Shown here in pieces: positions 56,363 to 64,000 of a stretch of 64,000 nt of DNA. Source of the stretch: Rhytidiadelphus loreus (lineage: Eukaryota; Streptophyta; Bryopsida; Hypnales; Hylocomiaceae); assembly GCA_947034895.1 (NCBI GenBank), contig OX344764.1:73761348-73825347 (forward strand), read 5' to 3'. Each line of letters starts with the position of its first letter. The stretch's first letter is position 1. Made by a program: the position numbers and the translations under genes. Below the pieces are notes generated by a model. It was not told the origin of the DNA and made no database searches. It was given only the letters and a program-made list of their open reading frames with translations.

Positions 56363-56655
56363 AAATCAAGAGGATTATTTGGCCATCTCCCTTGCCTCAA
56401 CTCATAAGGCCGTGCCCTAGAAACCGCCAAACATGTATGTTTCACCTCTTCCATATTCACTCCAACTTCCTTCATTTCAGAAAATAATTTTGAAATATAG
56501 TTTTTGAAGAGGTTCAAACTCGTGATGTGCATAACATCAAAAACTAGGTCCAAACTGATGTCAAAATCGTATAAATGGAACAACCTCCACAAAACAGATT
56601 CTCCTGAAATACCTCCTTCTTGCAATATCAAGTCTTTTGTTGGGGCGAATGTACA
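56363..56655 (-). pseudogene. Middle part of the same Tnp2-like gene, right of the CACTA
   Basis: The frame is open from just after a TAG at 56656-56658 to the CACTA end. It contains GISGES, FDISLDLVFDVMH, LFKNYISKL and RPYELRQGRWPNNP, matching the D-x-M-H core and following helices of Tnp2-like transposases. No convincing N-terminal exons were found further right on the minus strand, so the gene is truncated or its 5' part lies behind another insertion or the stop. Translation through the junction runs into the transposon terminus and stops inside it. Confidence 0.7.
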
Positions 56656-56941
56656 CTAGGGTGTTCCATTTTTGGCGGCTTAATAGTCCTTTTTGGAACT
56701 CCAAGAAGCCCGTTGCCTACAGCAAAGGTGACGGAACAAGGAACCGGGAGCCGATATTGGGGTCTGGGTCGACCGTTGATTCAAACAGATCTATCGGCTA
56801 GGGTTTGGATGTCCTGTTCGGAATTTGCCCTCTCGGGTTTTGTTTTTTCTCCTTGCGCCGCTCAACTTCCATCATGTGAAGTCCTGTTTCTGGTTCTGTT
56901 TTTGGACGCTTGCATTGGTTTCCTGTTCATGCTAGTTGATC

Positions 56942-58527
56942 ATGGCTACTCTAGGTCAGAACAGAAGGACCAAGATTAAGTTAGAGGGATCTCCTTTAGG
57001 GCGTTCGAAGCAAGGGTATAGCGCTCCAATGTACGCACAAGCGCCTGACCTTTTTCCTCTTAGCAACTCTAGATCATACAGTCGGAAGGAGTTTCACGAG
57101 AAGTATGGGTTGAATTGTGCTGGCATTAATCCCAAGCACTTGAAACAGCCAGACGATTATATGGAAGAAGACCTTTTAGCATATTTAGGTCCTGTAGTGA
57201 ACAAAAATGGACACCGATATATGTTTTTGAGGGATGAAGAGACTGTGAAGAAGTTAGAAAGTTTGTGGATGCAGATTCATCAAAAACATTGTTTGTTGTC
57301 ATCACGGTTAATCTCGTTGGGCATGGCCAGAGGCTTCTACTGCCAAGAGAAAAAAAATTGCAACTTGAATTGGGCCGCCTACGCTGAGTGGACAAACACT
57401 GAACAACTAAGGCGGTGACAAAAGCGGATGAAGCAAGGGAGGGTGTCGGAAGAGTCTTGTTTTTCAGACGATGAAGATTGCTACTTGCCCGGTGAAGATG
57501 GCAGTTCTACTGGGTTGAAAACATTAAGTCAGCTGGACAGTCCTTCGCGGGAGGAGAGCGTTTCAGGAGATCGTCTTGGTTACGAGGGTTTTGGAGGTCC
57601 CGGTGCAGTGTTGGCAGCTCTTCAGTCTTGGAAGATCTACGGAGGGTTAATCAGCGAGGAGCATGGGAGGAAGGTACAATCCCTAACTCGAGAGAGACAA
57701 GCCCAACAAGATTACACCGTAGCAAACGCACGGGCCAAGGGTCAGATGGAATTTTGTTTAGAAAAGTTGTCTGATGCACTTGGGAAACTTGAATCCCTGG
57801 AGGGATTGAAAGAGACTGAAGTCAAAAAGATTTCTGAGAGCGGTTTAGATTTAGGGTGCGAGAGTACTTTACTAGATTCGTTGACGCAGGAGATTGATGG
57901 CCAAAAGAAAATTGTGGCTTTTTGTGAGACTTGGGCAAGTGATGGCCAATGCGGTTATGTGAAAGTGAAGGCAACGGAGTCCGGAGTCCAAGCTAGAGTG
58001 ATTTGCTTAGAAGAAGAAGTGTTACAGCTTGACCGGCACGAAGCGGCAATAAAGATTTGCATTAGCCGACTAGAATCAGGGTCTAAATTGTTCCGGTCAG
58101 TGCCGCCACAACCGATTTCGACTGTCCTTGTTCCCAGTTCGGCCGAATGGTTTGAGGTGCAAGGTTGTGTTTATTGCGGCTTAGGATTTGACCCCGTGTG
58201 GGCCATTGTTTTCGCAAGTTGCAAATGTGCATACCACCCGATCTGTTGTAGGTATCACTTCCAAGAGTTCACAAGCTGCATTTCAGGGAAGTGCAAAAAA
58301 GAGATGCACCAGGAGTGGTGGGCAGCTCAAGGGATTGTGAAGCCAGGATCAATGATATTGAAATCTGGATTGCCAAAGATGAAGCCAAGACCAGCCACAA
58401 TTACTGGTCTGTTGAACTCCCAACCTTGTTTAGAGATGTGCATTACAAAGTTATTTGGGGATTGCAATGTATTCAATCATTTAAGTCACAATTTGGATAT
58501 GAAATTGAGCTGGGTAGGGTCTTGTAA
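56942..58527 (+). pseudogene. Coiled-coil/zinc-finger protein gene, degenerate
   Basis: ATG at 56942 (MATLGQNRRTKIK). The frame runs with a single TGA at 57416-57418 to about 58325, where it shifts by one into a frame ending at 58527 (ARINDIEIWIAKDEA, then WSVELPTLFRD). Residues about 240-390 form a Glu/Lys/Leu-rich coiled coil. A Cys/His finger follows: CVYCGLGF, then CKCAYHPICC, and CKKEMHQEWWAAQGI. The order coiled coil, then C-x2-C...C-x-[CH]-x2-H-x2-C finger, then a GI-ending helix parallels the hAT-2 RING protein (PRFYEMLGI). It has no CKKY domain that I can align. It probably belongs to the older TE flanking the CACTA. Confidence 0.6.
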
Positions 58528-58540
58528 GCCAAAACTGTAA

Positions 58541-59138
58541 TCCTTGTTAGCAATGAACAACGGTTTTATCTCGCTTTGTTGGTGTTTGTAGTAGATTCGG
58601 GCAGCTTTTGGTTTGGGTCTCCTTGTTTTCTTGGCCAATCAGTAGGTTCAATGAGCTCATGCTTTGTTCCTTTAGGATTTAGGGTTTTGGGAAGGGGTCC
58701 ATTAATCATTTATTTATTTTATATGAATCAATCGGAATATGATCGTGTACTTGGGTAAATGGGTGCAACATGAGTATTGTACAACGCATTAGTCCATTCT
58801 GAGATCCTAGTAGTGCTGTTTAGTCCGTGCGAGAGGAGGATTGACTAGTTCGAAGAACCAGAATTCCCAAACTAGTCCATTTTGGTGCTAAATACTAGAT
58901 TTTACTTAGCAACGATTCCATAGAACTGTCTCAAAATCCTTTTCAGTACTTAGCAATTACATAGTATGTGACGTAGAACTGTAGAAGTGGCCACGAGTGC
59001 TTGGAGAGTAAATAATCCTACAAGTTTACTATAATAAGAGTCCATTTTGTAATTACAAGTGAAGTGTTGTACATGTCACTGTACAATTGTGCTTAGGGTG
59101 TTTAGACTCTCACATTTGAGTGATTTTTTGGACTGTAG
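58541..59138. other. Intron-like spacer
   Basis: AT-rich. It ends in a pyrimidine tract and CTGTAG acceptor at 59138 before the next open frame. Confidence 0.4.
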
Positions 59139-59875
59139 AAGTCCCTGAAAGTCCCACTGCAAGCCAGGGGGAAGATGACCAGGTGACTGAAGGACTCAGT
59201 CTAGGTGAAAAGTCCATTGAAGGTCCTACATCTTGCACATCAGCACGTACTATATGTACTACGGACTTCGGAAACACTTCTGATGTACCTATACGCTCCA
59301 ACCTGAGTCCATCAAGACCTCCAAAGTCCACAGGTATACAAGGGTCACCTACAAGCATGGGACCAGATGAGCGCTCAGGAGTGCCTACAGAGATTTCACC
59401 ACAAGTACAGAGCATGTCGGAAACTGACCGAGTATACGGTTTAGGCCCACAGTCAATTCTCCTCGGATCTCATATGAGAGGCAATTCAAAGGGCAAGAAT
59501 TCACGATCCAAGAGTGACCGGGCAGTCACTAGGGTGGAGCCAGAAGACCTTGTTCCCGTAGGTGGCGATTTCAGTGATGAGGATCACAATGAAGATGGGC
59601 AGCAACTTGAAGAAACAGTGGGCGATGATCAAGCTTCAGAGAGTGACGATGAAGAGGGAGAAGAGTATAACGAGGAATCAGCTGAAGACGAGGCCAAGGT
59701 GGATGATATGGCCAAGAGAAAGTCAAAGAAAAGTAGCAGAGGCGGAACTAAGAGGAAGAACAATGCTCATGTGAGGGCGACTGTGGGGGCAAATTCTAAG
59801 CGGAAGAAGGTGCCTGTTGAAGCCCGGAAGTCCACGGCGTCCAACACTCGGGCAGCTAGCAAGAGCGCCAAATGA
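59139..59875 (+). CDS. Probable terminal exon encoding a disordered acidic/basic tail
   Basis: Open from an acceptor-like CTGTAG to TGA at 59875. It is Ser/Pro-rich at first, then acidic (SDDEEGEEYNEES) and finally Lys/Arg-rich (KRKSKKSSRGG, SKRKKV), a nuclear-localisation-like tail. No domain. It could be the last exon of the preceding zinc-finger gene. The hAT-2 RING protein also ends in a charged, basic tail. Confidence 0.45.
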
Positions 59876-61165
59876 CCAGATCATCCCATTGTTGTGAGCA
59901 AATCATGCCTTTTGCAGAGTTTTAGGGTCCAAGTTTGATTGCAACACTTTGATTTTGAAGTAGGGTTTAGGAATGTAGGTTTAGAGTTTGAACTCCATAA
60001 TGTGTTTAGGTGAAGTAGTTAGCAGCTGCACTTGATACAGGCATGAAACCATCATCTCAGTGAATAATTGGAACTTGATGTTTGTTCATTTCCAGATCAG
60101 CTGAGGGTAAGCAGTGCCTTCCATTGCCAAAGCTGCGAAGTTAGTATTTAAGGTATGAATCTGAATTTTAGATTAGCTCTGTGTTTAGGTGTGCAAATTG
60201 GTTCTTTGTAGTTATGGGGTCTTCAGTTGGCACCCCAATTTGTTATAGGATGTGCAAGGGTGCAAGTGCTGAAGTTTTGCAATTGGATTTCCGTTTGTGA
60301 ATGCAAGAGATTTCATGCATTAATCCCGATTTTGCAGAGGGCCTTACGTGCAAGCAAGTCCTCCTTTATAATTACAGCATATGGTCTTCCACAAACGCCC
60401 AGCAGCACTGCACCGGGACTTAAATTGATTGGCATTCCAATTTTAGGGTGCAAATGAGTCGCTATAAATTAGAGATTCCCGTAAGGATTTTTGGCCGGAA
60501 CGTTACCTTAGTTCTTTTGGTACTTTAGGGTGTGTATGAGAATTAATAGAGATCAATGTCAAACAATGGACAGACTAGTTTGCAATATAAATCTATTTCC
60601 ATTCCGTATGGTCTTCAGCTGTAATCCTTTTTAAATGGGGTTATAAATGTGGAATTGCATGCATAAGTAGTGAAAATTTGCGTGGACTTGAAACATTTCT
60701 GATTGTGCACTTATTGTAAACTGCTGTACATGGAGATTGGTCATGAGCGACATATAAGGACCTTTATGGAGTACAATTATCTATTTAGTACAACTGTGCA
60801 CTCTGCCTTGCCAACATTCCTTCAACACTACACTGTACTTCAGTAAATAATTGCATGTAGGCAATCATCGGCATTTCTGACACAACAGCAGGTAATGCTT
60901 GATGCTTAGACAATGATCCATGTCCATGGATATTCTGGCAGTCTGGCACGAGTTGTTGAACGTTAAAGAAGCTAACGCTGCTGGAGGTAATGAATGCAGT
61001 TAAGCTGCGGAGCTTCGTGATTTATAGATTCCAATATACTCAGTGAACAACACAATCCAGATTTGCTTGGATAGGGCTCCTCTTATGTGCCCACATGAAG
61101 TTTAATGTATAAATCTAGTGTCAATTCGAGTTATTTATCTCAGTATTAGGATCATAATATTTGTT
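59876..61165. other. Non-coding stretch, nothing recognised
   Basis: No supported gene. The 76-codon open frame at 60227 lacks any motif. Confidence 0.5.
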
Positions 61166-61566
61166 CATTTTATGAATTTCATTCCTAATCCTATATTAGT
61201 GGGCAGAGGGGCCACAGTTGAAGTAGTATATTTTTTTGGACAACTCCTCTTGTGTTAAATAATTAGCACTTGGGGGAGTGAATAAGTGATGCTTCAAACA
61301 TTTTATGAATTTCATTCCTAACCCTATATTAGTGGGCAGAGGGGCCACAGTTGAAGTAGTATAATTTTTTGGACAACTCCTCTTGTGTTAAATAATTAGC
61401 ACTTGGGGGAGTGAATAAGTGATGCTTCAAACATTTTATGAATTTCATTCCTAACCCTATATTAGTGGGCAGAGGGGCCACAGTTGAAGTAGTATATTTT
61501 TTTGGACAACTCCTCTTGTGTTAAATAATTAGCACTTGGGGGAGTGAATAAGTGATGCTTCAAACA
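61166..61566 (+). repeat. 133-bp tandem repeat, three copies
   Basis: Near-identical units starting CATTTTATGAATTTCATTCC at about 61166, 61299 and 61432, with only a few differences, implying recent amplification. Confidence 0.9.
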
Positions 61567-62189
61567 TGTCATTTTAATTTTAATTTTGAGGCAAAATGAA
61601 TTTTTATATGTATTGGTGCGAGAGTACTTTAGGATAAATGTCTTCAAAGAAATGCTGACTTCAAAGTCAATGTGTTTCTAAATTACAGAGGCCTAGCACA
61701 TAGACCCTTGACCCTAAACAACCCCAGAGAAGGACCAATTCCGGGTTATGACAAGAATAAATAGCAATCCATCTGAATCCATTAACCACAAGAAGCCATA
61801 ACTCCAAATAGAACAGGGTTCAATTTTGGGAGGCCAGGCTGTGGGCTAGCTTCATGACTGAGATGGAGGCGGGAAGCATCGACCTTTCTGCGATTTTATT
61901 TGGATAGCCTCCAATGCTACTGCCCCATATAATGGCTAACAATTACTAAGCTGTCTTGAAATTAATTAACTAGTTTGACAGACAGAACAAACATTTGAGG
62001 CAAAAAAATGGAGGAGACAAGGTAGGAAATTCTTGTGTCATTTATAAAGCAAAATTGCAACTGCATTTTCACAGTGCATTGTAAAGCTGTACAACTGCTT
62101 ATGGTGGATTTAGGGTTGCATGAAAGTGCCAAAACGAAAATAAGACACACTAGTGTCTTTGAAAGCAAGCCTACACTGAAATTGGGGTA
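61567..62189. other. Non-coding stretch, nothing recognised
   Basis: AT-rich; only short open frames. Confidence 0.5.
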
Positions 62190-62214
62190 ATGCCTAATGC
62201 AACGCCTAAAGCCT

Positions 62215-62312
62215 ACTGCCTTGCGGGGAAATATGCAACATTCCTACTGCCTTGGGGGGAAATATGCAACATCCCTACTACCTTGGGGGGAATATGCAAC
62301 ATCCGCATTGGT
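62215..62312 (+). repeat. Approximately 31-bp tandem repeat, three copies
   Basis: CTTGGGGGGAAATATGCAAC-type units with small variants, just downstream of the minus-strand gene. Confidence 0.75.
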
Positions 62313-62372
62313 ATGAACATCTGCGTTGGTATCAAAATTCCACATACTTGGCCGATATGTCATATTCTGCCA

Positions 62373-62795
62373 CTATTCTTCAGAAGGCGGCTGCTCAACC
62401 TCTTCAAGCGTGTTGTCTTCACCACCACGTTCCGTCCGATGAACGTTGGAGTCGGGGAAGTACTCATATGAGAGCACCCATCGTCGGCTACCGCCTTCTG
62501 ACTCTACCTCGGAATACTCCCTGTATCCAAAACAATCATCCTCCATCAGGTCATCCATCGGGTCATCGTCTCCAAATTGCCCATAGAACGGTACACCAAC
62601 ACTATGCTCCATCTGCCTGAACTCCCGGTTTGCAGCCACTGTCCACAGCACATCCTCACCATGTCCGTGCGTGAGAAGAGCTCTCACGTGTGAATCCTCA
62701 AAGTAAGGAACTTTCCCCTTTCGGCTCTCCACTACCTCATCGACACTTGCCAAGTATTCTTGCAAAGCAGACTTGGACTGTGGGAGGAGAGACAT
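62373..62795 (-). CDS. 140-residue protein of unknown function
   Basis: ATG at 62795 (MSLLPQSKSALQEYL). It is acidic in the second half (GDDDPMDDLMEDD, EVESEGG) with a Glu-rich end. A minus-strand TATA box, CGTATAAAGA, lies at 63000-62991, about 195 bp upstream. No family is recognised. It is intact and has its own promoter, so it may be a real small gene or a TE accessory gene. Confidence 0.5.
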   Translation of the reverse strand: MSLLPQSKSALQEYLASVDEVVESRKGKVPYFEDSHVRALLTHGHGEDVLWTVAANREFRQMEHSVGVPFYGQFGDDDPMDDLMEDDCFGYREYSEVESEGGSRRWVLSYEYFPDSNVHRTERGGEDNTLEEVEQPPSEE

Positions 62796-63393
62796 CCTAA
62801 GGACTGCCTTCGACTGGACCAAGCGGTTTAGGACTAAATCAGACTGCCTCAAACTGGAGCGACCACTATGCTACATCCTAACGACTGCCTCGGACTGCAG
62901 TGAGCACTATGCATCTAAATAAGACTACCTTGGACTTAAGAGCAGGGGTTAAGAAGAGGGTTTAGGATAGGGTGAAGCTGAAATCCCAGCTCTTTATACG
63001 TCATAAACCGCTTGGTTTACCTGCATCATGAGTACCAAAATTAAATGGGTTTAGATCACAATTACACTTGAAAACAATGATGCAAACACCTAAACCATCA
63101 AACATCAGCACTGGTTTCAAATTCTGAATTGAGGCAATAATAGCTATTATGTTCATCAAGAATCCGAGACCCAGCTAATGATTATGAAGTACTCACCTCC
63201 GGTCATGAGTTGGAGAACACCCTTGATGGCAAGGGAAAGACAAGTTACTTTGCATTGATGCAAAGGCCCCAATCGGGCACACAGGGACTTGAACCATGAT
63301 GGCATCCAGTTCATGCGTGCCCCCCCCCCCTCCACCTACGCACCCCCCCCAAACCAAAAACAAAATTGTACTGTGCAGATGTAATTGGAGTCT
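62796..63393. other. Promoter and spacer of the small gene
   Basis: TATA box at about 62991-63000 (minus). Poly-C tracts at 63320-63355. Otherwise nothing seen. Confidence 0.45.
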
Positions 63394-63972
63394 TTAATCC
63401 TCTTCCAGATTCAAACTCACAAGCACAGTCATGATTTTGGTCCTTACCTCCTCCACCAACTTGAAAACCATGTCATTGCCAGTAACCCGATGGTCTTTTG
63501 GAGGCATAATGAACTTCACTGCACGAATGTGTGCAGCATGCATATAGACAATGTTGGAATTCCGCAATAGCACATAAGAACTCTCCGAAGATCCCCACAC
63601 CTAATAGTAATGTCCGGCCACGACAAGATCTCCTTGCTAAAATTCAGTGCCCCACTTACAAGTAAAAGCAGCCTTAGCTGGGTGCAAAGGCTTCGTAACT
63701 CGGATGAGCCAGAAATCTTGCCCTTCGCTATTGCCTGCTGCAGCATTGACAGCAAAGTTGTCACCAATATCGAGGGTGGCAGCCATTAGCTCTCCATCGT
63801 CTCCCCATTGCCAAACGCCATCCCAACTCTCAACCATTGCACGTCTTACAAATTCAGTGTCACCTGGTTGCAAGAACTTTGGTTCCCACTCTCCTGTCCA
63901 ATGCAAATTCACACATCTTGCCCAATCGTTGTCAATGCAAAATGCACAGAAACAAGCCAATGGCTTCACCAT
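63394..63972 (-). pseudogene. KWG-type TE-associated protein fragment with two TAG stops, runs off the window
   Basis: One frame from the window edge (first Met at 63972, frame open to the edge) contains LHWTGEWEPKFL, AVNAAAGNSEGQDFWL, FTCKWGTEF, and after stops VWGSSESSYVLL, IVYMHAAHIRAVKFIMPP. I know this pattern (a KWG motif followed by YY-x-WG and YVLL) from unnamed transposon-associated proteins of bryophytes and lycophytes, by memory of the pattern only. TAG codons lie at 63637-63639 and 63601-63603; the second is where a Gln is usual. It is probably a decayed copy. Confidence 0.6.
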
Positions 63973-64000
63973 TATCTGGGTAATTTGGTTTTTATTTGTT

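Noticed and set aside
61810..61825. CAGGGTT word as a further hAT end
   Set aside because: No inverted partner or 8-bp duplication found nearby.

Overview
The window reads as nuclear DNA of a large, transposon-rich plant (streptophyte) genome. Support: plant-type CACTA and hAT transposases with spliced exons, TATA-type promoters, kilobase-long LTR-like elements, and one exon that resembles the catalytic part of a plant TBC/Rab-GAP gene. No bacterial features, tRNA or rRNA genes were seen, and the species cannot be named. Where coding starts matter I placed them at ATG codons.

The layout is a set of Russian dolls, each layer read from terminal repeats plus target-site duplications (TSDs). The outermost element is a 54,010-bp CACTA transposon (2353-56362). 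It has CACTACAAGAAA termini and an AAA duplication, and it splits a minus-strand Tnp2-like gene (fragments 56655-56363 and 2352-1035) whose reading frame rejoins exactly when the element is removed. The CACTA carries two divergent genes. One is a five-exon tnpA-like gene on the minus strand (35681 to 3346). The other is a three-exon tnp2 gene on the plus strand (51212-55609). The frame arithmetic of both models works; each has one 1-nt insertion, and tnp2 has further breaks.

Four elements sit inside the CACTA. hAT-1 (3741-10608) is non-autonomous and lies in a tnpA intron. hAT-2 (12423-33604, 21.2 kb) lies in another tnpA intron. hAT-3 (51736-52096, 361 bp) lies in tnp2 exon 1. A TG...CA element (37344-50695) lies in the central region and carries a degenerate gene of unknown family. 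Three large solo-LTR-like copies of one superfamily are inserted deeper still: 21245-24989, 38261-43658 and 45608-49722. With all insertions removed the CACTA would be about 12.2 kb.

hAT-2 is the most unusual object. Besides a BED/hAT transposase gene it carries a protein-kinase-like gene, two genes sharing an unrecognised CKKY domain (one of them also with a coiled coil and a RING-H2 finger), and a 90-residue ORF. Dense GGACGG/CCGTCC arrays precede four of these genes, with a TATA-like box in or after each array, and also occupy the element termini. I infer a giant cargo-bearing hAT whose genes may be co-regulated through the transposase-binding motif. Right of the CACTA lie a degenerate zinc-finger/coiled-coil gene, a disordered terminal exon, a small minus-strand gene and a broken KWG-type TE gene that runs off the window.
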